Shown: positions 44,218-53,140 of the stretch, piece after piece
How positions within the stretch are numbered: position 1 is the stretch's first letter
How the letters are laid out: every line of letters starts with the position of its first letter
Assembly (NCBI RefSeq): GCF_007830175.1
Contig: NZ_VLKH01000004.1
Span: forward strand, 1 to 64,000
Length of the DNA stretch: 64,000 bases
Direction: 5' to 3'
Source of the DNA: Sedimentibacter saalensis
Lineage (GTDB): Bacteria; Bacillota; Clostridia; Tissierellales; Sedimentibacteraceae
Position numbers and translations under genes: made by a program
Notes under the pieces: generated by a model
Told to the model about the DNA's origin: nothing
What the model saw: only the letters and a program-made list of their open reading frames with translations
The model's database searches: none

Positions 44218-44780
44218 TATTTATCCGTTTCCTTATCAATCTTAGAATTTTCAATTTTAATTATAGCTTCTTCTAATTCTTCTCTTGTTATTCCAAAAGT
44301 ATTAAGCCTTTTTAAAAATTGCTTGGCACTGCAGTAGCCTATTCCAAGCTCATCTCCAAGTAAGCCTCTTCTTTTGGAAGCATCTTCGTTACCTAGTAGC
44401 TCATAGTATACCATATCACTGTTTGAAAATTCCTGGATGTTTTCTGATATTTCAGCCCTGGCGTTTTCAAGTGCTTCCCTAATGACCTCTGGGCTTGCAT
44501 TTTCAACTCCTATGTCTCCGTCCTTGTTTGCCAGGTTTCTAGGAATGAAAGCATGCTTGCAGTTTTCTATTTCAGAAGAAAGAATGTTTCTGATTTTCTT
44601 GCCTGGATAATCCGGATCTGTAAGTATTATTATCCCCTTGTTCTTTGAGGCTTTTTTTATTGTTTTTATTATTTGATCGTTTATGCCAAGTCCGCTGGTT
44701 GCAATTACCTGCGCATCAACAGCTTTTTTCACTGCTGAAATGTCTGACTTGCCTTCAACCACTATTATTTCCTTAATCAA
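44217..44780 (-). CDS. rnmV: Ribonuclease M5
   Basis: A 187-residue TOPRIM nuclease that matures 5S rRNA. The TOPRIM motifs are VVEGKSD and [13 protein letters not shown]; the C-terminal half has [24 protein letters not shown]. The start is TTG with AAGGAG, overlapping the end of udk by 8 bp. Confidence 0.95.
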   Translation of the reverse strand: MIKEIIVVEGKSDISAVKKAVDAQVIATSGLGINDQIIKTIKKASKNKGIIILTDPDYPGKKIRNILSSEIENCKHAFIPRNLANKDGDIGVENASPEVIREALENARAEISENIQEFSNSDMVYYELLGNEDASKRRGLLGDELGIGYCSAKQFLKRLNTFGITREELEEAIIKIENSKIDKETDK

Positions 44781-45420
44781 GCTGTTGCTCCTTTAATTGT
44801 TCAATGTTCAAAAGAGATCTTATTTTTGTAACCATAAGGTCAATGGCAACAAGGTTGTTGCCGCCTTCAGTTACAATTATATCCGCATATTTTTTGCTTG
44901 GTTCTATAAACTGCTCATGGGCAGGTCGTACGGTGTTCATATACTGGTTTATTATAGAATCGAGGCTTCTAGCTCTTTCATTGATGTCCCTGATTATTCT
45001 TCTTAAAATTCTTATATCAGCATCTGTATCAACATAAATTTTTATATCTAGCAGGTCTCTTATTCTTTCCTCGTAAAATACAAGAAGTCCTTCCACAATT
45101 ATTATTTCTCTGGGCTCGACAGCTACTGTCTCTGTTTTTCTGTTGTGAATTCCGTAGTCATATATGGGTTTGTTTATGGATTTTCCTTCTTTAAGTACCT
45201 TGATGTGTTCCACAAACAAATCTGTGTCAAATGCAAATGGATGGTCGTAATTAGTCTTGCATCTTTCTTCGTATGTCAATGAGCTTTGGTCTTTATAGTA
45301 TGAGTCATGTTCCATTATTGCTATACTTTTTTCCGGAACCTCAGAATATATTTTGTTCACTATTGTAGTCTTTCCTGAACCGGTTCCTCCACATATTCCT
45401 ATGAATATTGGTTTTTTCAT
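44773..45420 (-). CDS. udk: Uridine kinase
   Basis: A 215-residue P-loop kinase that phosphorylates uridine and cytidine. Walker A is [26 protein letters not shown] and [11 protein letters not shown] are family motifs. It lies between yabE-like and rnmV genes that are usually adjacent, and overlaps rnmV. Confidence 0.95.
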   Translation of the reverse strand: MKKPIFIGICGGTGSGKTTIVNKIYSEVPEKSIAIMEHDSYYKDQSSLTYEERCKTNYDHPFAFDTDLFVEHIKVLKEGKSINKPIYDYGIHNRKTETVAVEPREIIIVEGLLVFYEERIRDLLDIKIYVDTDADIRILRRIIRDINERARSLDSIINQYMNTVRPAHEQFIEPSKKYADIIVTEGGNNLVAIDLMVTKIRSLLNIEQLKEQQLD

Positions 45421-45504
45421 AAAATCTTACTCCTCGTCTAATGTTAATCTAATAATAATATACACTACTTTTATAATTTTGCCTATATTTATATTCAAAA
45501 AAAG

Positions 45505-45532
45505 AAAAAATTGCTCTTTCAAGCAATTTTTT
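45505..45532 (-). terminator. Terminator after the G5/3D-domain gene
   Basis: AAAAAATTGCT-CTTTCA-AGCAATTTTTT, directly downstream of the G5/3D gene and upstream of udk. Confidence 0.85.
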
Positions 45533-45540
45533 CTTTCTGG

Positions 45541-46278
45541 TTACTCCAGTATGTAGACTTTTACTTGCCTTATTCCATAATTTTGTGCGTCTGTTCCATT
45601 TTCCATGAACAAGTCTATTCTGTAACCATTTATCGCTCCTCCTGTATCAAGAGCCGTTGCAAAACCATAGTCAGGACTGCCATCTGTGGAAGCTATATAA
45701 AGCTTCGTTCCAAGAGGTATTACACTCGGGTCTACTGCAACTGTACCTGGCTGAGCTTTTGTGCCAGATGCTGTTATACCATATTCGGGGTGGTCAGGAT
45801 ACTTGCCGCAACTTTCATAAGACAAGTCATAGGCTGAAGCAACCATATCAAGTTCCTGATCAAAACGGAATCCGCCTCTTGATGTTGCTACAACATATTC
45901 CTTTGTTCCCACCTCAATTATTTCTTCTACAGGTTCTATATAGACGATTTCTTCTTCCAACGATTTGGAAATAAGTTTTCCGTCCACATATGATTCTTGG
46001 TAGACGGATTTTTTCATTCCGTCTGATCCTTCTTGGACTACTTCTTTGTAGTCAACATATTTTTGATCGTTATATACTATTTTTGTCTCATGTTCTACGC
46101 TGCTTCTGTCAATATCGTATTTCAGTTCTTTAAATGGAGTTACTGCATTTGATGCAACAGTATTTTCTGTGTCTGCAAATGCAATATTCTTCATGTTACC
46201 ACGGTTATAATAAGTTAAAACAAAGCTCATTATCAGTACTGTTAATATTATAAACGGGTACATTTTGTTCTTTTTCAT
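45541..46278 (-). CDS. G5- and 3D-domain cell-wall protein (YabE-like)
   Basis: A 245-residue exported protein. It has an N-terminal membrane anchor/signal (PFIILTVLIMSFVLTYY), a G5 domain (about 55-130) and a C-terminal 3D domain with the DPSVIPLGTKLYI, ALDTGGAINGYRIDLF and VYIL motifs. The catalytic aspartates of the 3D fold (VDPS, LDTGG, RIDLF) are present, so it is a probable lytic transglycosylase acting on peptidoglycan. Its place near rnmV and rsmA is the usual yabE context. Confidence 0.9.
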   Translation of the reverse strand: MKKNKMYPFIILTVLIMSFVLTYYNRGNMKNIAFADTENTVASNAVTPFKELKYDIDRSSVEHETKIVYNDQKYVDYKEVVQEGSDGMKKSVYQESYVDGKLISKSLEEEIVYIEPVEEIIEVGTKEYVVATSRGGFRFDQELDMVASAYDLSYESCGKYPDHPEYGITASGTKAQPGTVAVDPSVIPLGTKLYIASTDGSPDYGFATALDTGGAINGYRIDLFMENGTDAQNYGIRQVKVYILE

Positions 46279-46433
46279 TTTAACACCAACCTTTAATAGT
46301 TTCTCAGTAATTGACTTGGCGTTGTCAATTAAAGGTATAAATTTTCATAAGAAAATTTACTTTTTGCATAAGTATGAATTTACGCATTATTGGCAATCCC
46401 TTTTCAAAATCCCACATTTTTTGAACAAATGAT

Positions 46434-46462
46434 ATTGTACAACACTTCCTGTTTTTTTGCAA
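46434..46462 (-). promoter_or_regulatory. Sigma-A promoter of the G5/3D gene
   Basis: On the minus strand: TTGCAA, a 17-bp spacer, TACAAT. Confidence 0.7.
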
Positions 46463-46594
46463 GCTTTTTTTTATTTTTTTGACATTTTTAATCAGGGTCT
46501 TGCTCATTTCATGCCCTAGAGAGGCATTTGTGGCTGTAAAATCTATGTAAATTATGATTATTATTTACAGTTTTTTAAAAAATATTCCAAAAAT

Positions 46595-46624
46595 AAAAAA
46601 ATTAAGCAGCTGTATAAACAGCTG
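46595..46624 (-). terminator. Terminator after the pyridoxal kinase-like gene
   Basis: On the minus strand AGCAGCTGT-TTAT-ACAGCTGCT is followed by TAATTTTTTT. Confidence 0.85.
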
Positions 46625-46643
46625 CTCTGTACAGGATTATATT

Positions 46644-47510
46644 TTATAATTTTGTATATTTATAAACTTCTATTTCATTGTACAATTCTTTCATTATTTT
46701 CTCAAACAATACCCCTTCACGGCTGGGTGTTCCTGCCTCGTAAGTTTCCTTAACAGCCAGGGATACAAACCTTGAAGCTTCTTCAATTGCTTCAGGAAGT
46801 TTTTTGTCATTCATGAGATATCCAACCAAAAGAGAAGTAAACAAATCTCCTGTACCGGGATACCTTTTGTTAACAAACCTAAACGGAATTTTCCAGTATT
46901 CATTGTTTCTTTTATCGTAGCATGCATTGATGTTTTCACCATCAACTGTTGCTATTCCCGTAATGACACATATGTCCGGACCAAGACTGCAAAGCCTTTG
47001 CAAATAACTTTTTAGAAGTTCCGTGTCAATTCTATGGTCCAAATATTTTTCTCCAAGCAATATGCTTGCTTCAGTCATATTAGGAGTGATTATATCTGCC
47101 TTGTGCACCAGCTGGCTCATTTTTTCTACCATTTTATCGGTATATGTCTTGTATGTAATGCCATGGTCTCCCATTACAGGGTCCACAACAACAAGCACAT
47201 CTTTTTTTGATTTTATTTTATTTATAATGTCAAGCATGATGTTGATTTGTTTTTCCGAACCTATGAATCCGCTGTACAAGCAGTCAAATTCTTCGTTGTT
47301 TTTTTCCCAGTTTGAATAGTATTCTTCCATATGCTCTGTAAAGTCAAAAAAATAAAAATTTTTATACTCTGAATGATTGCTTAAAAGAGCAGTGGGAAGC
47401 GGGCAAACCTGACATCCAAGAGCCGAAAGAACAGGCATAAGCACTGTCATTGAACATCTTCCAACACCTGACATATCATGGATTGCTGCAATTTTAGGAA
47501 CGTTTTTCAT
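46644..47510 (-). CDS. Pyridoxal/pyridoxamine kinase
   Basis: A 288-residue ribokinase-fold kinase of the PdxK/PdxY group. It starts AAIHDMSGVGRCSMTVLMPVL, has DPVMGDHG, TPNMTEASILLG and the anion-hole/base motif YPGTGDLFTSLLVG with the catalytic aspartate. It phosphorylates vitamin B6 aldehydes or amines. GAGGGG precedes the ATG. It is monocistronic. Confidence 0.9.
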   Translation of the reverse strand: MKNVPKIAAIHDMSGVGRCSMTVLMPVLSALGCQVCPLPTALLSNHSEYKNFYFFDFTEHMEEYYSNWEKNNEEFDCLYSGFIGSEKQINIMLDIINKIKSKKDVLVVVDPVMGDHGITYKTYTDKMVEKMSQLVHKADIITPNMTEASILLGEKYLDHRIDTELLKSYLQRLCSLGPDICVITGIATVDGENINACYDKRNNEYWKIPFRFVNKRYPGTGDLFTSLLVGYLMNDKKLPEAIEEASRFVSLAVKETYEAGTPSREGVLFEKIMKELYNEIEVYKYTKL

Positions 47511-47595
47511 AATAATATCCCCTCTTGATTTAATAAAATAAATATAACCTTATTCTATAACTTTCTAAAGGTACAGATTTGTTGATAATGAAGAT

Positions 47596-47868
47596 GACAG
47601 ATAGCAACAATGGGGTTAGGCGTGGTCATAGCGCAGTTTCGTTCACCAATTTATCATCTCCCTATGGTCGCATAAATTTCGCAGTTTCATTCGCAAACTT
47701 GTTTGCTCGCTATCGCTCACACAAATTTGGAATTCATTGCGGTTGAATTACCATCAATTTATCCTTCGCTACCGCTCGTATAAATTGGGTAAATCATACG
47801 GAACTCATTGCGTTTGACCTACCATCCATTCTTGCATCACTATCGCTCGCAACAATGGGGTTAGGTCA
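47596..47868. repeat. Cluster of degenerate hairpin repeats
   Basis: At least four diverged 31-33-bp stem-loops occur at 47648-47679, 47696-47728, 47756-47786 and 47826-47858. Several share TATCGCTC or TACCGCTC in the loop, with AATTT/AAATT-like arms. CAACAATGGGGTTAGG flanks the cluster at both ends (about 47605 and 47850). No coding potential is seen. Confidence 0.6.
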
Positions 47869-47878
47869 TAAAATAAAT

Positions 47879-47912
47879 AAAAGATGATCTCTGCAGAAAC
47901 CATCTTTTATTA
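47879..47912. terminator. Hairpin resembling a terminator
   Basis: AAAAGATG, a 14-base loop, CATCTTTT then ATTA. It lies at the right edge of the hairpin cluster in a 534-bp gene-free stretch (47511-48044). The remaining bases show nothing else. Confidence 0.5.
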
Positions 47913-48044
47913 AAGTAAAGACTCATAATTAATAACTCTTTACAAGGGGGGCTTGTTTATTAAGTATTACCTACTTGTTATATTATTCGAACAAGCCCTA
48001 ATAATTTTGGGGTACAAAAACATTTTTTTACATTTTTTTATTTA

Positions 48045-48494
48045 TTACTGTGCTATTTTGTCAAAATCTATTAGCAGCTGATTAAGTAACTTTATTCCTT
48101 TTATCATTTGTTCAAATTCTTCATCTGTCTTGTTGTCAAGAACCGGTCCATATTTGTTCAAAATATCCTCATTTATTTTTTCAAGGGTTTTCTCTCCTTT
48201 TTCTGTAAGTACCAGCTTCACAACCCTCTCGTCCTCTAAACTTCTTATTCTTTTTACAAACCCTTCTTGTTCAAGCTTTTTACACATATTTGAACCATTG
48301 CCGCTTTTTACATCAATTATTTTTGACACTGTTCCCACTGTGGCCTGTTCACATTCCTTCACAGCAACAAGTATTCTGCTTTGCATCATTGTAAGTCCAT
48401 GTATCTCTATAAAAGGCTTAAAGGCTGTTTCCAGATTTATGTTTGTAAATCTGATCATGTCCCACAGCTCTTTTCTCAACAATTCATTTCGCAT
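48045..48494 (-). CDS. MarR-family transcriptional regulator
   Basis: A 149-residue winged-helix regulator. The DNA-binding part is EQATVGTVSKIIDVKSGNGSNMCKKLEQEGFVKR with the wing SLEDERVVKLVLTEKGE. GAAGG precedes the ATG. It follows ftsH by 16 bp on the same strand and is probably in its operon. The ligand is unknown. Confidence 0.9.
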   Translation of the reverse strand: MRNELLRKELWDMIRFTNINLETAFKPFIEIHGLTMMQSRILVAVKECEQATVGTVSKIIDVKSGNGSNMCKKLEQEGFVKRIRSLEDERVVKLVLTEKGEKTLEKINEDILNKYGPVLDNKTDEEFEQMIKGIKLLNQLLIDFDKIAQ

Positions 48495-48510
48495 ACAGCA
48501 CCTTCTTTGA

Positions 48511-50337
48511 TTATTTGTTCAATATTTCCATGAACTCTTCCCCGGTTATTGTTTCTTTTTCAAGCAGGTAATTAGCAAGTTCATGAAGTTTTTCTTCATT
48601 GTCCTTCAATATCTGTATGGCTTTGTCATGAGCGGATTTAATAATTTTTAACACTTCATCGTCAATTTTACTTGAAGTGTTTGATGAACAAGCAAGAGAT
48701 GATTCTCCCCCAAGGTATGGATTGTTCACTGTTTCAAGTGCCATCATGTCGAATTCTTCGCTCATGCCGTAACGTGTTACCATTGCCCTGGCAAGGTTTG
48801 TTGCCTGAGCGATGTCGTTTGAAGCTCCGGTTGTAAATGTGTTGAAAACAACTTCTTCAGCTGCACGGCCACCTGTAAATGTGGCAATTTTATTGAATGC
48901 TTCTTCCTTTGACAAAAGGAATGTTTCTTCCTCTGCAACCTGCATGGTATATCCAAGTGCTCCGGATGTACGCGGTATAATGGTTATTTTGTGTACAGGA
49001 GCAGATTCAGTCTGCTTGGCTGCCACAAGCGCATGACCTATTTCATGATAAGCTACGATTTTCTTTTCCTTAGGAGAAATAACAGCATTTTTTCTTTGAT
49101 AACCTGCTATGACAACTTCAACTGCTTCTTCCAGATCTTCCTGTGAAGCTGTTGCTCTTTTATTTTTAACAGCCCTAAGGGCTCCTTCATTTATAATGTT
49201 AGCAAGCTCAGCACCACTAGCCCCTGCTGTAGCCCTTGCTATTGCATTGAAATCTATGCTTTCATCTAAATGCACATTTTTAGCGTGGACTCTTAAAATT
49301 GCCTCACGTCCTGCCAGGTCAGGAAGTTCTACGGGTATTCTTCTGTCAAAACGACCCGGTCTTAACAATGCTTTGTCCAGAGATTCCGGCCTGTTAGTGG
49401 CTGCAAGAATAACAACTCCTTTTTTGCCGTCAAATCCATCCATTTCAGTAAGGAGCTGATTCAATGTCTGCTCTCTTTCATCATTTCCGCCTATGCCTCC
49501 CCCGTCTCTTTTCTTTCCTATGGTGTCTATTTCATCTATGAAAACAATACACGGCGCCTTTTCTTGAGCCTGCTTGAACAAGTCTCTTACCTTTGCAGCT
49601 CCCATACCAACGAACATCTCCACAAATTCAGAACCGGAAATTGAGAAGAAAGGAACTTTGGCTTCCCCTGCCACAGCCTTTGCCAGCAATGTCTTTCCTG
49701 TTCCCGGAGGTCCCACCAACAGTGCGCCCTTTGGCATTGTTGCACCTATTTCTTCATATTTTTTAGGATTATGAAGGAAGTCAACAATTTCAGTGAGCGC
49801 TTCCTTTGCTTCATCCTGTCCTGCAACATCTTCAAACCTTTTTCCTGTCTGTGCCTCCACATAGACTTTTGCATTTGATTTTCCAAACTGCATGGAATTG
49901 CCGAATGAGCCCATTTTTTTAGACAACTGTCTAGATAAAATTTGTCCTACTGCTATAAATATCAGTACAGGAATAACCCATGACAAAATGGCTTCCATCA
50001 GCACTGAATTTTCCTTGGGTACTATCTTGCCAAATTCTATTTTTGTTCTTGATGAAAGAAGTCTGTCAACAAGCATTGGGTCTTCCATTTTGCCCGTGAC
50101 ATACACTCCTTCAGGATTCGATTTTGCTTTAAAAGCTATTTGTGTTTCATTTATTTCAACCTTTGTCACATCTCCGGACTCAACCATTGATAAAAATGTT
50201 CCGTAGTCAACCTCACTTATTTTTGACTGCATCTGGTTCAAATATGGAAACACCATTGCATTTAAAAGTATTACCACAAACATGACTATCATGTAATAAT
50301 AGACAAATGGTTTTTTGTTGTTTTTATGTTCTTTCAT
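48511..50337 (-). CDS. ftsH: ATP-dependent zinc metalloprotease FtsH
   Basis: A 608-residue membrane AAA+ protease for quality control. It has two N-terminal membrane helices (about 9-27 and 110-128) around an external domain. Then come Walker [14 protein letters not shown], Walker [10 protein letters not shown], the second region of homology [21 protein letters not shown] and the zinc site [14 protein letters not shown] precedes the ATG. It diverges from guaB. Confidence 0.97.
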   Translation of the reverse strand: MKEHKNNKKPFVYYYMIVMFVVILLNAMVFPYLNQMQSKISEVDYGTFLSMVESGDVTKVEINETQIAFKAKSNPEGVYVTGKMEDPMLVDRLLSSRTKIEFGKIVPKENSVLMEAILSWVIPVLIFIAVGQILSRQLSKKMGSFGNSMQFGKSNAKVYVEAQTGKRFEDVAGQDEAKEALTEIVDFLHNPKKYEEIGATMPKGALLVGPPGTGKTLLAKAVAGEAKVPFFSISGSEFVEMFVGMGAAKVRDLFKQAQEKAPCIVFIDEIDTIGKKRDGGGIGGNDEREQTLNQLLTEMDGFDGKKGVVILAATNRPESLDKALLRPGRFDRRIPVELPDLAGREAILRVHAKNVHLDESIDFNAIARATAGASGAELANIINEGALRAVKNKRATASQEDLEEAVEVVIAGYQRKNAVISPKEKKIVAYHEIGHALVAAKQTESAPVHKITIIPRTSGALGYTMQVAEEETFLLSKEEAFNKIATFTGGRAAEEVVFNTFTTGASNDIAQATNLARAMVTRYGMSEEFDMMALETVNNPYLGGESSLACSSNTSSKIDDEVLKIIKSAHDKAIQILKDNEEKLHELANYLLEKETITGEEFMEILNK

Positions 50338-50572
50338 ACGTCCTCCGATAAAGTATGTTTAAATTTCATAATATCTATATTCAATATATATTATTGCATT
50401 ATATATACTTATTATTAAACCAATCTTAATAATATCTATAATAAAATGGTTATTATTTTATCATACGGACAATTTTTTTCGTGTGCAATGGACGGCTTTT
50501 TTTACATTTTGTTATTCAATGCTGTACAGGAATTTACGAGTCATAGTTAAAATTTATTATGAAATTATAGAG

Positions 50573-50601
50573 TTGACAATAAAGTTATGATATGGTAATC
50601 T
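50573..50601 (+). promoter_or_regulatory. Sigma-A promoter of guaB
   Basis: Perfect TTGACA, a 17-bp spacer, TAATCT. The rest of the 50338-50647 gap shows no readable purine riboswitch. Confidence 0.65.
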
Positions 50602-50647
50602 ATCAAGAATAATTATAATAGTGATAACATTCGAAAAGGAGATAACC

Positions 50648-52138
50648 ATGGCAAGAATTATCAACGAGCCGTCCAGAACATTTGGAGAATATTTACTTTT
50701 ACCAAACCTCACCACAAAAGATTGCATTGTTGAAAATGTTGATTTAAGCACACCCATTTGCAGATTTAAAAAAGGTGAAGAACCTGATTTAAAACTTAAC
50801 ATACCATTCTCTTCAGCCATAATGCAGTCAGTATCTGACAACAACATGGCAATTGCATTAGCAAAAAACGGCGGTATTTCATTTATTTACGGATCTCAAT
50901 CAATTGAAAGCGAAGCAGAAATGGTTCGCAAAGTAAAAAAATACAAGGCTGGTTTTGTTATAAGCGATTCAAATCTTACACCTGAAAACACTTTAAGTGA
51001 TGTTCTTGATCTTAAACAAAGATCAGGCCACTCAACAATGGCAATTACAGAAGATGGAACTCCAACAGGCAAGCTTTTGGGAATTGTAACAAGCAGAGAT
51101 TACAGGACAACAAGGGACCCTCTTGATAAAAAAGTTAAAGAATTCATGACTCCTGCCAAATCCCTGATTGTGGGACACGAAGGAATTTCCCTCACTGAGG
51201 CAAACAACATCATATGGGAGCACAAATTGAATTCATTGCCTATAGTTGATGATAATTTCAATCTGGTGTACATGGTTTTCAGAAAAGACTATTCAGAAGA
51301 CAAGGAAAACCCACGTTCACTTCTTGACAGTCAGAAAAGATATATTGTTGGTGCCGGAATCAATTCAAGAGATTACAAAGAAAGAGTTCCTGCTCTTGTA
51401 GAAGCAGGAGTTGACATTGTATGCATAGATTCTTCAGAAGGATTCAGCGAATGGCAGTCTGACACTATAAAATGGATTAAAGACACTTACGGCAGCAAAG
51501 TTAAGGTTGGAGCCGGAAATGTTGTTGAAAGAGAAGGATTCAGATACCTGGCTGATGCAGGAGCAGATTTCGTAAAGATAGGAATCGGCGGAGGTTCAAT
51601 CTGCATTACAAGAGAACAAAAAGGTATAGGAAGAGGTCAAGCCTCAGCAGTGCTTGATGTTGCTGCAGCTCGTGACGAATATTTCGAAGAAACAGGAATT
51701 TATGTTCCTATTTGTTCAGATGGCGGAATTGTTCTTGACTACCACATCACATTAGCTTTGGCAATGGGTGCTGACTTCGTAATGCTCGGAAGATATTTTG
51801 CAGGATTTGACGAAAGCCCTACAGCTAAAATAAAGTATGGCAACGGTTATGTTAAGGAATATTGGGGCGAAGGTTCCAACAGAGCAAGAAACTGGGCAAG
51901 ATATGACTTAGGCGGCAAGGCAGGTCTTCAATTTGAAGAAGGCGTTGACTCATACGTTCCATATGCCGGTAAACTAGATGATGGTCTTGGAAGCACACTT
52001 CACAAAATCAAATCAACATTCTGCAACTGCGGAGCAAAAACAATTAAAGACATTCAGAATAACGGAAGACTTTGTCTTGTATCCTCAACAAGCATTTCAG
52101 AAGGCGGAGCTCACGACGTAATTCTTAAAAACCAATAA
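50648..52138 (+). CDS. guaB: IMP dehydrogenase, trichomonad-like type
   Basis: A 496-residue IMP dehydrogenase that converts IMP to XMP in GMP synthesis. The catalytic cysteine is in [17 protein letters not shown], the flap has NWARYDLGG, and two CBS domains lie between about residues 95 and 215. Long stretches match what I recall of the Tritrichomonas foetus enzyme ([48 protein letters not shown]). Ordinary bacterial GuaB differs there. AAGGAG precedes the ATG at 50648; nine upstream codons were excluded. Confidence 0.95.
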   Translation: MARIINEPSRTFGEYLLLPNLTTKDCIVENVDLSTPICRFKKGEEPDLKLNIPFSSAIMQSVSDNNMAIALAKNGGISFIYGSQSIESEAEMVRKVKKYKAGFVISDSNLTPENTLSDVLDLKQRSGHSTMAITEDGTPTGKLLGIVTSRDYRTTRDPLDKKVKEFMTPAKSLIVGHEGISLTEANNIIWEHKLNSLPIVDDNFNLVYMVFRKDYSEDKENPRSLLDSQKRYIVGAGINSRDYKERVPALVEAGVDIVCIDSSEGFSEWQSDTIKWIKDTYGSKVKVGAGNVVEREGFRYLADAGADFVKIGIGGGSICITREQKGIGRGQASAVLDVAAARDEYFEETGIYVPICSDGGIVLDYHITLALAMGADFVMLGRYFAGFDESPTAKIKYGNGYVKEYWGEGSNRARNWARYDLGGKAGLQFEEGVDSYVPYAGKLDDGLGSTLHKIKSTFCNCGAKTIKDIQNNGRLCLVSSTSISEGGAHDVILKNQ

Positions 52139-52141
52139 AAT

Positions 52142-52168
52142 ATAACCGGCTGAAAAGCCGGTTTTTTC
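52142..52168 (+). terminator. Terminator of guaB
   Basis: AACCGGCT-GAAA-AGCCGGTT followed by TTTT. Confidence 0.92.
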
Positions 52169-52224
52169 ATGCAACTTACTAATCTCCTTCTTATTGTGAA
52201 AAGTAACCTTTGAATGCACCATCC

Positions 52225-52390
52225 GTAGGGGCGGGTCTTGTGGACGTCACTGAAAAAGTCTTTCCTGTCATCCTGAACGACAGTGAAGGATCTCATCTTT
52301 GTTGAAAACATGAGATTCTTCGGCTACGCCTCAGAATGACAGTGAATAAATATATAGTTTTTCAGTGGCCTCGTCTTGTGCCCGCCCGTC
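52225..52390. repeat. GTAGGGG-type B module interrupted by another element
   Basis: GTAGGGGCGGGTCTTGTG (52225-52242) and GTCTTGTGCCCGCCCGT (from 52373) are the two halves of one B module. They are separated by 130 bp, and GTCTTGTG is present on both sides. Confidence 0.85.
52243..52372. mobile_element. 130-bp MITE-like insertion with 15-bp inverted ends
   Basis: The ends GACGTCACTGAAAAA and TTTTTCAGTGGCCTC are inverted repeats matching at 13 of 15 positions, flanked by the 8-bp direct repeat GTCTTGTG. Inside are two inverted arms, CTGTCATCCTGAACGAC... and ...CGCCTCAGAATGACAG, around an AT-rich centre. That pattern resembles the widespread CTGTCATTCTGAG-type bacterial palindromes. It has no coding capacity. 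Confidence 0.8.
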
Positions 52391-52433
52391 TGCAAGTTAC
52401 GAATAACCCTTTAAGAAATATTCTGACAAAAAA

Positions 52434-52457
52434 CAAAACCCGCGTTGGCGGGTTTTA
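52434..52457 (-). terminator. Terminator of the DUF1292 gene
   Basis: AAAACCCGC-GTTG-GCGGGTTTT, just downstream of the gene. Confidence 0.9.
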
Positions 52458-52459
52458 TA

Positions 52460-52849
52460 TTATTTATCTTCGTCTTCTTCTTCGTCGTCAAGTAATTCAT
52501 CAATTTCAGCTTCATCAAGAATTTCGTCAAAAGCTTTTGTAACTTGTTCATATTCATCGTCAGATTCTATGCTCAATAATTCAAAGCTTCCGTCTTCATA
52601 TTCTTCAAAGCCGTACAGGAATACTTCTCCGTCTTCCTGATTTTCTAAAGGCAGCAATGCTATGTAGTCTTTGTCTTCTACTGGGAAAATGGCAATTATT
52701 GCACATTCAACTTCTGTTCCGTCTTCAAGCGTAATTGTCATTATTTCTTCGTCGTGGTCTCCGCAACCGCATCCGCATCCTTCGTCGTTGCAATCGCATC
52801 CTTCATCATCAGAGCAGTTGCAGCCAAATAAATCTTTATCTTCACTCAT
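52460..52849 (-). CDS. DUF1292-type acidic protein with Cys-rich N-terminus
   Basis: A 129-residue very acidic protein. Residues about 8-32 hold eight cysteines in CxC spacing (GCNCSDDEGCDCNDEGCGCG...), which could bind metal. The rest fits DUF1292 (ITLEDGTEVECAIIAIFPVEDKDYIALLPL and EVFLYGFEEYEDG). AAGGATG supports the ATG at 52849. DUF1292 proteins are common in Firmicutes, but their function is unknown to me. The Cys cluster is unusual for the family as I know it. Confidence 0.8.
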   Translation of the reverse strand: MSEDKDLFGCNCSDDEGCDCNDEGCGCGCGDHDEEIMTITLEDGTEVECAIIAIFPVEDKDYIALLPLENQEDGEVFLYGFEEYEDGSFELLSIESDDEYEQVTKAFDEILDEAEIDELLDDEEEDEDK

Positions 52850-52977
52850 TTTTTGTACATCCTTATATAATATTTTATCCAACATACATGGATATTTAAA
52901 CTTTAACAGAATACAATTTAAAAAGCAACATTAAATTTAAATTCTTATTCACTTTTAAAATATTTGTTCAATAACAC

Positions 52978-53006
52978 TTTACAGAATTGTCAAAATAGGT
53001 TATAAT
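52978..53006 (+). promoter_or_regulatory. Promoter of the tRNA-Pro gene
   Basis: TTTACA, a 17-bp spacer and TATAAT end 12 bp before the tRNA. Confidence 0.8.
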
Positions 53007-53018
53007 CTCATATGTATT

Positions 53019-53096
53019 CGGGATGTAGCGCAGCTTGGTTAGCGTACAAGTCTGGGGGACTTGGGGTCGGAAGTTCGAATCTTCTCATCCCGACCA
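53019..53096 (+). tRNA. tRNA-Pro(GGG)
   Basis: A full cloverleaf. The acceptor CGGGATG pairs with CATCCCG, the anticodon stem is CAAGT/ACTTG with loop CTGGGGG (anticodon GGG, reads CCC), the T-loop is TTCGAAT, and CCA is encoded. One G-U pair opens the T-stem. Confidence 0.95.
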
Positions 53097-53111
53097 AAAA
53101 ATTTTCATTTA

Positions 53112-53140
53112 AAAAGCAGGTTTTTCTAACTTGCTTTTTT
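53112..53140. terminator. Terminator between tRNA-Pro and the S-layer gene
   Basis: AAAAGCAGGTT-TTTCT-AACTTGCTTTT with T runs. It can serve both convergent transcripts and contains the S-layer stop codon. Confidence 0.75.

Larger units (their letters stand above)
46279..46643. other. Non-coding stretch upstream of the G5/3D gene
   Basis: It holds the promoter at 46434-46462, a leader of about 150 bases, an AAATTTTC/GAAAATTT hairpin (about 46335-46355) and, at 46604-46624, the pyridoxal kinase terminator. No gene is supported. Confidence 0.6.

Noticed and set aside
46325..46507. 60-residue minus-strand frame upstream of the G5/3D gene
   Set aside because: It overlaps a good promoter (46434-46462), is very Lys-rich from AT-rich DNA, and has no ribosome-binding site or recognisable family.
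50400..50647. Purine riboswitch upstream of guaB
   Set aside because: No conserved purine-aptamer core or terminator is readable; only a promoter and AT-rich DNA are seen.
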